DNA of 64,000 nt from Sphingobacteriaceae bacterium (GTDB taxonomy: Bacteria > Bacteroidota > Bacteroidia > B-17B0 > Aurantibacillaceae), in NCBI GenBank assembly GCA_947480015.1, contig CANKBS010000003.1:1-64000 (forward strand), read 5' to 3'. Of the stretch, positions 45,166-55,385 are shown piece after piece. The stretch's first letter is position 1; every line of letters begins with the position of its first letter. The translations under genes and the position numbers were made by a program. Under the pieces are notes generated by a model, which was not told the origin of the DNA, did no database searches, and worked only from the letters and a program-made list of their open reading frames with translations.

Positions 45166-47274
45166 ATGAAAAGCAAAGAATTCCCCTATATAAACCGTGA
45201 AATAAGTTGGTTATCCTTTAACGAACGTGTGTTGCAAGAGGCCTCTGATAAAACAACCCCATTAATTGAACGCTTAAAATTTTTAGGAATTTTTAGCAAC
45301 AACCGTGATGAGTTTTATCGTGTACGTGTGGCAACCGTGAAGCGTTTAGCTAAATTAGGTAAAAAAGCTTTGGCCGTTTATGGCGAAGACCCAAAAGATT
45401 TACTGGTGCGTTTGCAGCGTAAAGTTATTGAGCAGCAAAATAAATTTGAATCCATTTATCAGGAATTACTTTTAGAATTGGCTGCAAAAAATGTATTCAT
45501 CATCAACGAAAAACAATTAACACCAACACAACGTATTTATGTGACCGAATATTTTGGAAACGAGCTCGTATCGAATCTTTTTCCGGTGATGATTGATGAT
45601 AGTAAACCTTTTCCTTATATGAAGGATAAGGTGAGTTACATGTATTTGCGTTTGGAATCCATTATTCAGAATAAAAAAAGCAAATACGCCCTTATTGAAA
45701 TTCCTTCACGATCCATTTCACGTTTTGTGGTTTTGCCTCAACACGGGCGCAAACATTATATCATGTTGGTGGATGATGTTATTCGATTTAACACCGATCG
45801 TATTTTTGAAGTTTTTGGTTACCGAACAGTTGAATGTTATAACATTAAACTAACCCGTGATGCGGAGTTAGAGATGGATAATGATGTGAGTAAAAGTTTA
45901 ATTGAAAAAATTTCCAAAAGCGTGAAGGCCCGTAAACAGGGTCTACCTGTGCGTTTTGTGTACGATGCAGCCATGTCGGAAGATATGCTCAAATACATAA
46001 TGAAGAAATTGGGCATGGCTAAAAAAGACAATGCCATTCCGGGTGGGCGTTATCACAACTTTAAAAACTTTATCGATTTTCCTGATTTGGGCGAAAAAGA
46101 ACTCACTTACAATCACCCTGTACCCTTGCTTCACAAGGACTTGGCAAACAACCCGTTTACCACTTTAAAAGCCATTAAACAAAAAGATATTTTATTACAC
46201 TATCCGTATCATACCTATAATCATATTATCGATTTGTTGCGTGAGGCTTCATTAGATCCACTAGTTGAGAGTATAAAGATTACACTTTATCGCATGGCCG
46301 ATTCGTCTAAAATTGCCAATGCTTTAATTAATGCTGTTAAAAACGGCAAGAAGGTAACGGTTCTGGTAGAGCTGCAGGCGCGATTTGATGAAGAGAATAA
46401 TATATACTGGGCCAATAAAATGCAAGAAGAAGGCGCCCGTGTGATTTTTGGCGTGCCCGGATTAAAAGTGCATTCAAAACTTTTTGTGGTAACTACCCGT
46501 GAGAATGGCAAAGAAGTGCATTACGCCCACATTGGTACCGGAAACTTTAACGAAAAGACCTCAAAGATTTATACAGATTTTTCCTTACTCACGGCAAACA
46601 AAGAAATTGCTGCCGACCTCAACAAGATTTTTGAATTTTACGAAAACAATTTTAAAGTTCAGAGTTTCAAACATCTGCTCGTAGCGCCATTCTTTATGCG
46701 TAAGGATTTTATAGGCCTAATCAATAAAGAAATTCAATTTGCTAAAAAGAAAAAACACGCCGAGATAACCTTAAAAATGAACAGTTTGGTTGATAAGGAA
46801 ATGATTGGCAAATTATATGAAGCAAGCAGAGCAGGTGTTAAGATCACACTCATTGTGAGAGGGGCTTGTTCGCTGGTAACAGAAATGGAGGGCTGGAGCG
46901 ACAACATTACTGCTTACAGTATTGTAGATAAATATTTGGAACATACCCGTGTATTTATTTTCCATAACGACGGTGATGAAAAAATTTATATTTCTTCGGC
47001 CGACTGGATGAGCCGAAACCTTGATAACCGTAGCGAAGTAGCGGTTCCTATTTACAGCGAGGATATTCGCAAACAACTCAAAGACTTTATAAACATACAA
47101 CTTTCAGGAAACACCAAGGTGCGTATTATAGATCGCAAGCAGGAAAATTTTTATAAAAAAGCGAAACCGGGTGAGAAAAAAGTACGTGTTCAGGATGAGA
47201 TTTATAATTACATTAAAAATGAGAATGAAGCTTTTTTAAGTTCACCAAAAACAAAACATTTAATTCATAGCTAA
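45166..47274 (+). CDS. ppk1: Polyphosphate kinase 1
   Basis: PPK1 makes inorganic polyphosphate from ATP, reversibly. The 702-residue chain has the N domain ('REISWLSFNERVLQEASD' at 11-28, 'FLGIFSNNRDEFYRVRV'), the head domain, and two phospholipase-D-like catalytic domains. The autophosphorylated histidine should be H436 in 'LKVHSKLFVV', and the second, H600, lies in 'RVFIFHNDGDEKIYISSADWM'. Arg/Lys-rich ATP-binding pieces such as 'IKITLYRMADSSKIANAL' are present. Its stop overlaps the ppx ATG (TAATG), which ensures coupled synthesis of the polymer's maker and breaker. Confidence 0.96.
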   Translation: MKSKEFPYINREISWLSFNERVLQEASDKTTPLIERLKFLGIFSNNRDEFYRVRVATVKRLAKLGKKALAVYGEDPKDLLVRLQRKVIEQQNKFESIYQELLLELAAKNVFIINEKQLTPTQRIYVTEYFGNELVSNLFPVMIDDSKPFPYMKDKVSYMYLRLESIIQNKKSKYALIEIPSRSISRFVVLPQHGRKHYIMLVDDVIRFNTDRIFEVFGYRTVECYNIKLTRDAELEMDNDVSKSLIEKISKSVKARKQGLPVRFVYDAAMSEDMLKYIMKKLGMAKKDNAIPGGRYHNFKNFIDFPDLGEKELTYNHPVPLLHKDLANNPFTTLKAIKQKDILLHYPYHTYNHIIDLLREASLDPLVESIKITLYRMADSSKIANALINAVKNGKKVTVLVELQARFDEENNIYWANKMQEEGARVIFGVPGLKVHSKLFVVTTRENGKEVHYAHIGTGNFNEKTSKIYTDFSLLTANKEIAADLNKIFEFYENNFKVQSFKHLLVAPFFMRKDFIGLINKEIQFAKKKKHAEITLKMNSLVDKEMIGKLYEASRAGVKITLIVRGACSLVTEMEGWSDNITAYSIVDKYLEHTRVFIFHNDGDEKIYISSADWMSRNLDNRSEVAVPIYSEDIRKQLKDFINIQLSGNTKVRIIDRKQENFYKKAKPGEKKVRVQDEIYNYIKNENEAFLSSPKTKHLIHS

Positions 47275-48173
47275 TGGTTTTTGCAGCAATTGATATAGGA
47301 AGTAATGCCATGCGTTTACTCTTTTGCAGGGTTTACATGGTTGATGGGAAACCACATTTCAGCAAAGAAGAATTAATTCGGATGCCAATACGTTTAGGGG
47401 AAGATGTTTTTTTGCATGGTAAGATTTCTGATCAAAAAGCCACACGTTTAATTACGGCCTTAAAAGGATTTGCGGAACTTATAAAAGCCTATGGCGTGGA
47501 AGGTCACCGTGCGGTTGCTACCAGCGCCATGCGGGATGCCAGTAACGGACTACAGATTATTGAACGCATTAACGCCGAAGCCGGTATAACTGTAGAAATT
47601 ATTGACGGAAAAAATGAAGCGGCACTTGTATTTTCGAATCACATTGAAGAATTGCTGAATCCAAAATACGCTTATTTATACATAGACGTGGGCGGAGGCA
47701 GTACAGAACTTACTTTGTATTACGACAACAAAGTGATTGCTGCCAAATCATTTAATGTTGGAACGGTAAGGATGTTATTAGATAAGATTGATAAGGATGA
47801 ATGGGAAGAAATGAAAGCTTGGCTGAAACGCAATACAGTTGGCATTCACCCCCTTTCGGCTATTGGATCAGGCGGTAATATTAATAAGATCTTTAAAATG
47901 AGTGGTAAAAAAGAAACCAAACATTTGAGTTACGAGAAATTAAAAGGTATTTATGAAATGTTGTGCTCATATACATATAAAGAACGTATCGAACGTTTGG
48001 ATTTAAAGCCTGATCGTGCCGATGTAATTATTCCCGCTGCTAAAATATTTTTGAGTGTGATGAAAAATGCCGCCATCGAAAAAGTATTTGTACCGCAGGT
48101 AGGATTATCGGATGGCTTGGTTCATCAAATGCATGAGGCACACATGAACAAACAAAAAACCGAAACTATTTAA
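47274..48173 (+). CDS. Exopolyphosphatase of the Ppx/GppA family (short form)
   Basis: 299 residues with the ASKHA fold: phosphate-1 loop 'AAIDIGSNAMRLLFC' at 4-18, 'ATSAMRDASNG' near 81-91, phosphate-2 loop 'YIDVGGGSTELTLYY' near 139-153, and 'IGSGGNINKIFKM' near 197-209. It lacks the C-terminal HD-like domain of long E. coli Ppx, so it is the short form that degrades polyphosphate from the ends or removes phosphate from pppGpp. Which activity dominates cannot be read. Both its start (with ppk1) and its stop (with cdaA) are TAATG overlaps. Confidence 0.9.
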   Translation: MVFAAIDIGSNAMRLLFCRVYMVDGKPHFSKEELIRMPIRLGEDVFLHGKISDQKATRLITALKGFAELIKAYGVEGHRAVATSAMRDASNGLQIIERINAEAGITVEIIDGKNEAALVFSNHIEELLNPKYAYLYIDVGGGSTELTLYYDNKVIAAKSFNVGTVRMLLDKIDKDEWEEMKAWLKRNTVGIHPLSAIGSGGNINKIFKMSGKKETKHLSYEKLKGIYEMLCSYTYKERIERLDLKPDRADVIIPAAKIFLSVMKNAAIEKVFVPQVGLSDGLVHQMHEAHMNKQKTETI

Positions 48174-48979
48174 TGTTTTTAAACTTTATAAATTTTTTAT
48201 CCTTTCGCATTACCGATGCCATCGATATTTTGTTGGTGGCTATTATCCTTTATCTTGCTTATAACCTTGTTAAGGGGACCTCAGCCATTAACATTTTTAT
48301 TGGCCTTGCCCTTATTTACTTTGTTTACATTGTTATTAAGGCCTTCGATCTGCAATTACTGAGTTCTATTATTGGCAAGTTTGTGAATGTGGGGGTAATT
48401 GCCATCATGATTGTGTTTCAGCAAGAAATCAGAAAATTTTTACTTTACATAGGTTCCAACGAATTTATTAGAAATAAAAACTGGAAGAACATTTTTAAAT
48501 TCAATGCTTCGGTTTCAGAACCTTCACGCATCATTCTCGATCTGGAAGCTGTTACAGACGCTTGTTTTAATATGAGTTTAACAAAAACAGGAGCCCTTAT
48601 TATTGTTGCACGAAAATCAGACCTTAAGTTTTTTATCGATACCGGCGAAATGATTGATTCGGGATTAAGTGCAAGGATGTTAGAGAATATTTTTTACAAA
48701 AACTCGCCCTTACATGATGGGGCGGTGATTATTCATGATAATCGGATTGTAGCGGCTCGATGTATATTACCGGTAACTGAAAAAGAGAATTTTCCGGCTC
48801 ACTATGGCATGCGTCACCGTGCTGCGGTTGGCATTACCGAAAACACCGATGCCATTGCCATTACCGTGAGCGAGCAAACCGGGGCTGTTTCCTTTACCAG
48901 TCACGGTGAAATAAAGTCTGATTTGAGTCGGGAAAAACTTCTTTATTTGTTGGAAAAAAATACCAAACAGTTAAATTAA
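48173..48979 (+). CDS. cdaA: Diadenylate cyclase CdaA (c-di-AMP synthase)
   Basis: The 268-residue protein has three N-terminal membrane segments (about 17-31, 38-57 and 72-90) and a DAC (DisA_N) domain. The catalytic motifs are intact: 'NSPLHDGAVIIHDNRIVAARCILPV' with D182-G-A and 'HYGMRHRAAVGITE' with RHR at 214-216. It joins two ATP into c-di-AMP at the inner membrane. In Firmicutes cdaA goes with cdaR and glmM. Here there is no cdaR-like gene; instead it is translationally coupled to ppx, so c-di-AMP and polyphosphate enzymes would be co-expressed. Confidence 0.93.
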   Translation: MFLNFINFLSFRITDAIDILLVAIILYLAYNLVKGTSAINIFIGLALIYFVYIVIKAFDLQLLSSIIGKFVNVGVIAIMIVFQQEIRKFLLYIGSNEFIRNKNWKNIFKFNASVSEPSRIILDLEAVTDACFNMSLTKTGALIIVARKSDLKFFIDTGEMIDSGLSARMLENIFYKNSPLHDGAVIIHDNRIVAARCILPVTEKENFPAHYGMRHRAAVGITENTDAIAITVSEQTGAVSFTSHGEIKSDLSREKLLYLLEKNTKQLN

Positions 48980-49008
48980 AATAATTACTTTCAAAAAAAA
49001 ATTAAAAC

Positions 49009-49524
49009 ATGACAATTTCAGAAGACAAAGCGGTTTCTGTTAATTACTACTTAACTGCAAGCAAAAATAATGCACCCGAAGAATTAATTGAAGAAACCAC
49101 TACAGAACATCCATTTGTGTTTTTATTTGGTTATGGAAGTGTACTTCCGGATTTTGAAACGAGCTTAAGCGGCAAACAAAAAGGCGATAAGTTCGATTTT
49201 AAAATCAGCTCAAAAAATGGTTATGGCGATTTTGAAAAAGAATACGTCGTTAAAATAGACCGTGCTGCTTTTGATGTAGATGGGAAATTTGACGAGGCTC
49301 GTGTAAAAATTGGTCAAGATCTTGAAATGACCGACGCTGAAGGAAATCCTTTGGTTGGTCGTGTTATAAACATTTCTGATAATGATGTGGAAATGGATTT
49401 TAATCACCCATTGGCCGGTTACGAATTACATTTTATTGGTGAAGTACTTGACGTTCGTCAGGCTACGCAAGAAGAACTAGACCACGGTCACGTGCACGGT
49501 CCGGGTGGTCACCACCATCACTAA
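49009..49524 (+). CDS. slyD: SlyD-type FKBP peptidyl-prolyl isomerase
   Basis: 171 residues: FKBP half-domain ('KAVSVNYYLTASKNNAPEELIEETT', 'FLFGYGSVLPDFETSLSGKQKGDKFDF'), an inserted flap (about 70-130), then the return of the FKBP fold with 'DFNHPLAGYELHFIGEVLDVRQATQEE', the SlyD hallmark. The C-terminus is a short metal-binding tail (HGHVHGPGGHHHH). SlyD is a cytoplasmic prolyl isomerase and chaperone that also buffers nickel in some bacteria. It starts 29 bases after cdaA and may be the last gene of that operon. Confidence 0.92.
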   Translation: MTISEDKAVSVNYYLTASKNNAPEELIEETTTEHPFVFLFGYGSVLPDFETSLSGKQKGDKFDFKISSKNGYGDFEKEYVVKIDRAAFDVDGKFDEARVKIGQDLEMTDAEGNPLVGRVINISDNDVEMDFNHPLAGYELHFIGEVLDVRQATQEELDHGHVHGPGGHHHH

Positions 49525-49576
49525 TTTTTTATTGTCGGGAATTCACCCTGCAATACTTATTGCCTGAAATAGTTGA

Positions 49577-50701
49577 ATGGCTAAAGATTTATTAAACAGT
49601 AAACGAATCGAAACTCTTGACGGGTTTCGATTTGTTGCTATTATTCTGGTAGTGCTTTACCATTATTACACACGCTGGACCCCACCGCGCTATACAAGCA
49701 ATTTATATCCTTATGGTAATTCGGTTTATTTTTTTAACTACGGTTATTTAGGGGTACAGTTGTTTTTTGTGATCTCGGGTTTTGTGATTGCCTTCACCTT
49801 ACAAAACACCTTTAGGTTTGGCGAATTCTGGAAAAAGCGCTTCATCAGGCTTTTCCCGGCCATGTTCATTTGTTCGGTCATTACATTTAGCCTCGTATCG
49901 CTGCTCGATACCACCAACTTATTTGCACGAACCCACGAATTCAAAAACTTTTTGGTGAGTTTGTCCTTCATTCATCCCGAGGTGTTTAACACCCTCTTTC
50001 GTCGTTATGACCTTCAACTCACCTACATCAACGGTAGCTACTGGTCGCTGTGGCCCGAAATTCAGTTTTATGTATTAGCCAGTGTTATCTACTTTATCAA
50101 CCCTCGAAAATTCTTCACGCGTTTTTTTGTCATTACTTTTTTACTGTATCTGCTCCATAAGTTTATTCATAACATTGCCGGGCCCAATCACTTTGATCTT
50201 CCGGCAAATGGTTTTTTTGTAGTGAATTTCGTGAAACTCTCGGCCATCTTTTCGTATAGCCAATTTAGTTTGTGGTTTTTACTGGGGGTGTTATTTTTTC
50301 AAAATTTCAGCGATCAACATAAAAAATGGACCAATTGGGCCATTGCATTAATTATGGGCTGTTTACTTCACGATGCCCATGAATGGAAAGTACGATTGAT
50401 ATTAGTCATGATCTTTATGGCTTTTGTGCTTCTGCTCTTTTGGCCTAAAGCCTTATCGTTTCTGAATCACCGGTTTATGACCAGCATTGGCGTGGCCTCC
50501 TATTCGCTTTATCTTATTCATGAATATGTTGGCATGGTGTTTATTACCAGATATGCAGCATATTTCGGAAGCTACTCCGCCTTTTTTCCACTTCTGGTAA
50601 TAGGCGTTTTAATAAGTTTTAGTTTGATGCTCTATAAATTTGTGGAAAAACCTTTGGGAAAATTTCTTAAAAAAAAGGCCCTAAAAAAAGAATTGGTTTA
50701 A
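49577..50701 (+). CDS. Membrane acyltransferase (acyltransferase family 3, OafA/YrhL-like)
   Basis: 374 residues with about ten membrane segments. The family-3 opening 'RIETLDGFRFVAIILVVLYHYY' (11-32) contains the conserved His, followed by 'GVQLFFVISGFVIAFTLQNT' near 60-78, 'FWKKRFIRLFPAMFICSVI' near 83-101 and 'IGVASYSLYLIHEYVG' near 309-324. Such proteins move acyl groups onto sugars of LPS, exopolysaccharide or other surface glycans. No glycan cluster is nearby, so the target is unknown. Its stop overlaps the stop of the convergent secreted-protein gene through TTAA. Confidence 0.88.
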   Translation: MAKDLLNSKRIETLDGFRFVAIILVVLYHYYTRWTPPRYTSNLYPYGNSVYFFNYGYLGVQLFFVISGFVIAFTLQNTFRFGEFWKKRFIRLFPAMFICSVITFSLVSLLDTTNLFARTHEFKNFLVSLSFIHPEVFNTLFRRYDLQLTYINGSYWSLWPEIQFYVLASVIYFINPRKFFTRFFVITFLLYLLHKFIHNIAGPNHFDLPANGFFVVNFVKLSAIFSYSQFSLWFLLGVLFFQNFSDQHKKWTNWAIALIMGCLLHDAHEWKVRLILVMIFMAFVLLLFWPKALSFLNHRFMTSIGVASYSLYLIHEYVGMVFITRYAAYFGSYSAFFPLLVIGVLISFSLMLYKFVEKPLGKFLKKKALKKELV

Positions 50702-51672
50702 TTGCTACGCTTACTTAGCAAACCCTGATCGTAGCGGAGTTTTATTATTCTCAAACTTTTATTTATCGGATCACGCACCACCATTGAACTTAACAGACTA
50801 TCGGCTTTATTGGTCACGTAACTGATCTCTTTCAGCAAGACCTCGTTCTTATATTGTTTTTCGGAATACAATTCATTCATGGCATCATATTCGTAGGTGT
50901 TTTTAATTTGCACTGTATTGTTGGCATTACCCGTAAACTGAGCCATGATCAGATGTTTGCCGGCATATTCAAATTTCGCTTCCTGCATGATCCAGGAAGC
51001 AGCTGTATAATTTTCATTCACTGTTTTTTCTCTACCTAAACTATCTATATTCGTAATGCGTTCTTTATATGGACGATTTTCATTGTTTAAAAACACGCAT
51101 TTTATTTGCCCCGATTTATATTTCCGATATTGAAAACTATCTTCACTTAAAAGTACCTGATTACCCAGAATAAATACAGAGCGGTCTAAACTGTTATTTG
51201 TTTCCTTGTAGCGGAGTTCTTTAGTAAGATTTCCATCCTTATCATAGCGGTAGTAGCGGCTTTCGTAGTAACCTAAACCATCATGATACCGTTTCAAAAT
51301 AACATTGTTACCCGCATAAAAATAACTGGTGCTTATGGTGTCGTATACATATTCGGTAACAGAGGTATAACTTGTTTTTCCTTTTCCTGACTTTACTAAG
51401 CGGTCCTGCGCTCTCATAATGGAGGTATAATAGTAACGGGTTAAATTTCCGTCGACATTAAATTCGTAGATTTCGGTAAGACTTTTATCAACGGCCACTT
51501 CAAAATCTTTTTTATCCAAAATTTCAAGGTTTATTTTTTTAATGCTTTTTGCTTTAATGAATGCAGGATTAAAATTATGCTGTGGTTCAAAGGCTGTTTT
51601 TGGCGTAGGCAGAAGAACCTGAGCAGTGAGCGCACCAGGTAAGATCAAAAAAAACAATACAAATAATTTAAT
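50698..51672 (-). CDS. Secreted protein of unknown function with YD-like repeats
   Basis: The longest open frame begins at 51762 but overlaps 95 bases of the DUF255 gene and carries an unconvincing N-terminus. If translation starts at ATT 51670-51672, which overlaps the DUF255 stop in CATTAA, the product begins (M)[17 protein letters not shown], a textbook signal peptide. Later ATGs would remove the signal. I therefore give the ATT start, with ATG 51736-51738 (MSAKIIP) as alternative. The roughly 320-residue body has repeated 'YxYDxxGNLTxExRY' and '[26 protein letters not shown]' units, like RHS/YD or MORN-type strands. No enzyme motif. It is coupled to the DUF255 gene. Confidence 0.65.
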   Translation of the reverse strand: MKLFVLFFLILPGALTAQVLLPTPKTAFEPQHNFNPAFIKAKSIKKINLEILDKKDFEVAVDKSLTEIYEFNVDGNLTRYYYTSIMRAQDRLVKSGKGKTSYTSVTEYVYDTISTSYFYAGNNVILKRYHDGLGYYESRYYRYDKDGNLTKELRYKETNNSLDRSVFILGNQVLLSEDSFQYRKYKSGQIKCVFLNNENRPYKERITNIDSLGREKTVNENYTAASWIMQEAKFEYAGKHLIMAQFTGNANNTVQIKNTYEYDAMNELYSEKQYKNEVLLKEISYVTNKADSLLSSMVVRDPINKSLRIIKLRYDQGLLSKRSN

Positions 51673-53698
51673 GCAGGTAGGCCATTGCTTCCTCAGCAGA
51701 AGTAACAGGAAGTTGACAGGTATTATTTTCGCAGACATAAATTTTAGTTTCATTGGCAACAAAACGATCTTTTACCAAAGGTAATTCCGATGGTTTTACT
51801 GCTACAGCGAAAATCGTGTTTGTTCGTCCATGTTGATAGAGCTTACCCAAAATTTCATCAACATTGTTACCAACAATAACCACTTCCTTCATTGGAAATG
51901 TTAAATTGAGTGCCAGACAAGCCCAATTACTGTAACCGGCCCCGTAATTTTTCATTTCCTCGGTTATTTTGCTCAACATGCGCTCAGCGCGGCTGGTCCA
52001 GCTCGTATCATCAAAATATCGACCAAGTTGAAATAAATTCAAAGCCATTTGTGAATTGGATGCCGGTACCACATTGTCACTTGTTTCCGTTGTGCGGGCT
52101 ATAAGGACCGAAGCATGTTTAGCCGTATAATACAATAAATCACTTTCTTCGTTGTGAAACAAATCAAGACTGAGTTCACACAATTCCTTTGCCCGAATTA
52201 AATAGGCTTCATCTTGACTGATCAGATAAACTGCCATTAAAGCTTCAATCACAAAAGCATAATCTTCCAGAAAGCCATCAATTTTTGATTTTCCGTTTTT
52301 AAAAGTACGGTAAAGTTTTCCGTCTTTTTGTGAAAGTTCACGCAGCATAAAAGCCATCGAATTTAAGGCAATGGTTTTATGCTTTTTATTTCCCATGGCC
52401 AGATAGGCCTTGGCATAAGCAGTGCACATCATCGCATTCCACGAGGTAATGGTTTTATCGTCGAGTCCGGGTTTTAAACGCGATTTCGATTCCTGAATTA
52501 AGACCGCCTTGCATGCCTTTATTTTGGAAGTTAATTCTACTTTCGTCAGTCCTAATTCCGTTAGTAGGTTACTAGAATTCTCACTTCGCATTAAAATATA
52601 ATTACCATGTTCCCAATAGCCTTTGGCGTTTATTTCGTAATATTTACTAAATAGCTCAAAATCATCTCCCAGTAGGTCTTTCAGGTCATTCTCGGTCCAC
52701 ACATAATACTTTCCTTCTTCCCCGTCGCTATCGGCATCATAAGCCGAGTAAAAATAGCCGTCAGCATGGTACCACTCGGCTTCCACAAAATCAAGAATAC
52801 TATTGGCAACTTCTCGGTACAAATCGTTTTTAGTGAGTAAAAAGGCTTCTGTATACAAGGAGGCTAATTGCGAATTATCGTACAACATTTTTTCAAAATG
52901 CGGCACCTTCCAGATCATATCCGTGCTGTAGCGCGAAAAACCACCATGCAACTGATCATTAATGCCACCAAAAGCCATTTTGGTAAGCGTGGTATTCACT
53001 TGCTCCAGTAAAAACGAATCTTCTTCCAGCATGGCATAACGCAACAAAAACTGATAATTAGAAGGAAGCGGGAATTTCGGAGAGCGGTTCGGTCCGCCTT
53101 CTTCATTATCCATGCGTTCTTTCCATTTGGAAACTGAATTCCGAAGTAAGGAGCGGTCGACAGACGTTTCACCTGTGTTTCTTGTGGTAATCAATTCGGC
53201 CTTCTTAATACCGTTAGTAAGCTGAGTGGCATACTCCATTACCTTTTCAGGATCTTTTTCATAAACATCAGCCAAATTTTGAAGTATACTCATCCACTGC
53301 TCTTTTCTAAAATACGTGCCGCCATAAAAGGGACGACCATCGGGCAAAACAAAACAATTTAATGGCCAACCTCCTTGTCCGGTCATCATTTGAACAGCCT
53401 GCATGTAAAGCATGTCCACGTCGCTGCGTTCTTCTCTGTCTACCTTAATGTTAATAAATGATTGGTTCATCAAGTCGGCCACAGCCTGATCTTCAAAACT
53501 TTCATGCTCCATCACATGACACCAATGACAGGCGCTGTAACCTATGCTAATCAACACAGGTTTGTTTTCTTTGCGAGCCTGTTCAAATGCCTTGTCAGTA
53601 AATGGCAGCCAGTTTACCGGATTGTAGGCATGTTGCAATAAATAAGGCGAACTTTCATGGATTAAACTGTTTGGGCTCTTATTTGTATTTAAAGTCAT
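51668..53698 (-). CDS. DUF255 thioredoxin-like / glycosidase-like protein (YyaL/SPATA20 family)
   Basis: 676 residues: an N-terminal thioredoxin-fold domain opening '[23 protein letters not shown]' and containing the CxxC in [14 protein letters not shown] (C57, C60), followed by '[44 protein letters not shown]'. The remaining 480 residues are an (alpha/alpha)6-toroid like N-acylglucosamine 2-epimerases and glycoside hydrolases ('[28 protein letters not shown]'). The family is universal but its function is unresolved; a redox-linked role is the usual suggestion. It has no signal peptide, so it is cytoplasmic. A secreted protein gene follows with overlapping ends. Confidence 0.92.
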   Translation of the reverse strand: MTLNTNKSPNSLIHESSPYLLQHAYNPVNWLPFTDKAFEQARKENKPVLISIGYSACHWCHVMEHESFEDQAVADLMNQSFINIKVDREERSDVDMLYMQAVQMMTGQGGWPLNCFVLPDGRPFYGGTYFRKEQWMSILQNLADVYEKDPEKVMEYATQLTNGIKKAELITTRNTGETSVDRSLLRNSVSKWKERMDNEEGGPNRSPKFPLPSNYQFLLRYAMLEEDSFLLEQVNTTLTKMAFGGINDQLHGGFSRYSTDMIWKVPHFEKMLYDNSQLASLYTEAFLLTKNDLYREVANSILDFVEAEWYHADGYFYSAYDADSDGEEGKYYVWTENDLKDLLGDDFELFSKYYEINAKGYWEHGNYILMRSENSSNLLTELGLTKVELTSKIKACKAVLIQESKSRLKPGLDDKTITSWNAMMCTAYAKAYLAMGNKKHKTIALNSMAFMLRELSQKDGKLYRTFKNGKSKIDGFLEDYAFVIEALMAVYLISQDEAYLIRAKELCELSLDLFHNEESDLLYYTAKHASVLIARTTETSDNVVPASNSQMALNLFQLGRYFDDTSWTSRAERMLSKITEEMKNYGAGYSNWACLALNLTFPMKEVVIVGNNVDEILGKLYQHGRTNTIFAVAVKPSELPLVKDRFVANETKIYVCENNTCQLPVTSAEEAMAYLH

Positions 53699-53969
53699 AA
53701 ATTATTTTATAAGTGGTAAGAATCATATTCTAATTAGTCAAAAATACGCATGGTTTTGGGCAATTACATTTTTTATTGGCTAAATTTGGGTTAAATTATT
53801 TTTAATTCGGCATTAGATGGATTGAGCTGGTTTTTAACATAACGAAACAAGTCAAACAAATCTATCCGGCAAAAAAAAAGCAAATGAAATAGTTATGTTT
53901 CCAACTCCTAACACGGATGATATAATATGACTATACCCTATGACCTTTAAAAAACACTATTAGCTATAT

Positions 53970-55319
53970 ATGAAAAGAATTTATTGGATTATAATTATTG
54001 GCAGCCTGCTTATTGGGTCGTTAATCGCTGTTCAGGTTTTGAAAGGAAATAAACCTGCCGAAATATACACCGAAAAAGCAGAGATCAGGACCATTATTGA
54101 AGTAGTATCGGCTACCGGTAAAATTCAACCGGAAACGGAATTAAAAATAAGCAGCGATGTGAGTGGTGAAATTACCGAAATGATGGTAAAGGAAGGCGAT
54201 CAGGTTAAAAAAGGCGCTTTACTTTGTCGTATCCGTCCCGACCTTTACGTGAGTGCTTTTGAGCGGGTAAATGCATCCGTTAATACAACGAAAGCAAACT
54301 TAAAAACCGCTCAGGCCCAGTTAGATCAGGCAAAGGCCAATTTACAAAACGCCGAAGCCATTTATAATCGTAATAAGAAATTACTTGATCAAAATGCTAT
54401 TTCCCCGCAAGAATTTGACGCGGCGAAAGCGCAGTACATGAGTTCCAAAGCTAATGTAAACGCGCTTGAATCGGGTGTTAACGCGGGTTTATATAACATT
54501 CAAAGCAGCGAAGCTTCATTAAAAGAAGCCAATACCAATCTCGAAAAAACCTATATCTATTCACCGGTAGAGGCAACGGTTTCTAAATTAAGTGTTGAAA
54601 AAGGCGAACGTGTGGTGGGTGTAAGTGGCATGGCCGGCACCGAGATTATGCGTTTGGCTAACCTCAACGAAATGGAAGTAAGTGTGGAAGTGAACGAAAA
54701 CGATATTATTAAAGTGCATAAAAACGATACGGCCCTCATTGAGGTGGATGCCTACATGGATAAGAAATTTAAAGGCATTGTGACTGAAATAGCCAATTCA
54801 TCTAACGCGGTTGGCATTTCGGTCGATCAGGTAACAAATTTTGTGGTGAAGATCCGGATGTTACGTGAAAGCTATGACTATCTGGTAAGTGATAAAAACC
54901 AAATCCCGTTTCGTCCCGGAATGAGCGCCAGTGTTGACATTCAAACCAAACGGGTGGTGAAGGTGATTTCTATCCCCATTCAGGCTGTTACCACGCGTCA
55001 TAAAGATTCGTTAGACACAAAAAATGAAAATCCTGAGGAAGATCGTCGGATTACGGTGAAAAATGACAACGAAGATAAGGCGATAAAAAAAGTGGAAGAA
55101 AAGGTGAAACAATATGTATTTACCCTTGATAAGGATAAGGTGAAACAGGTTGAGGTTGAAACCGGCATTCAAGACAATGATTATATCGAAATCACCAAAG
55201 GAGTCAGCGATAACGAGGTGATTGTTTGCGGACCCTACTCGGCTGTTTCAAAAAGTCTGAAAGATGGTAATAAGGTAAAGGTGGTAAAAAAAGGAGATCT
55301 GTATAAAAACGAAAAATAA
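53970..55319 (+). CDS. Membrane-fusion / periplasmic adaptor subunit (HlyD/MacA-like)
   Basis: 449 residues: N-terminal membrane anchor (4-24), lipoyl half-motif 'VVSATGKIQPETELKISSDVSGEITEMMVKEGDQVKKGALLCRI' near 36-80, long alpha-hairpin (about 100-180, 'TAQAQLDQAKANLQNAEAIYNRNKKLLDQNAISPQEFDAAKAQY'), second lipoyl half 'TYIYSPVEATVSKLSVEKGERV', beta-barrel and membrane-proximal domains. A charged insert with many Lys/Glu (about 345-385) is unusual. Adaptors bridge an inner-membrane pump (MacB or RND) to TolC, but neither partner gene is adjacent; tsaB follows instead. A -7-like TAAATTTG lies at 53781-53788, far upstream. Confidence 0.9.
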   Translation: MKRIYWIIIIGSLLIGSLIAVQVLKGNKPAEIYTEKAEIRTIIEVVSATGKIQPETELKISSDVSGEITEMMVKEGDQVKKGALLCRIRPDLYVSAFERVNASVNTTKANLKTAQAQLDQAKANLQNAEAIYNRNKKLLDQNAISPQEFDAAKAQYMSSKANVNALESGVNAGLYNIQSSEASLKEANTNLEKTYIYSPVEATVSKLSVEKGERVVGVSGMAGTEIMRLANLNEMEVSVEVNENDIIKVHKNDTALIEVDAYMDKKFKGIVTEIANSSNAVGISVDQVTNFVVKIRMLRESYDYLVSDKNQIPFRPGMSASVDIQTKRVVKVISIPIQAVTTRHKDSLDTKNENPEEDRRITVKNDNEDKAIKKVEEKVKQYVFTLDKDKVKQVEVETGIQDNDYIEITKGVSDNEVIVCGPYSAVSKSLKDGNKVKVVKKGDLYKNEK

Positions 55320-55385
55320 TTCTATTTTCTTTTACTTTTGCAATGGGTTTAAGCAAGTAAATTGTTTTCCCGAATTGAATTATTT

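Noticed and set aside
53755-53788. TTTG…TAAATTTG before the adaptor gene as its promoter
   Set aside because: The spacing is 22, not 19, and the boxes lie about 180 bases before the ATG; kept only as a note on the gene.
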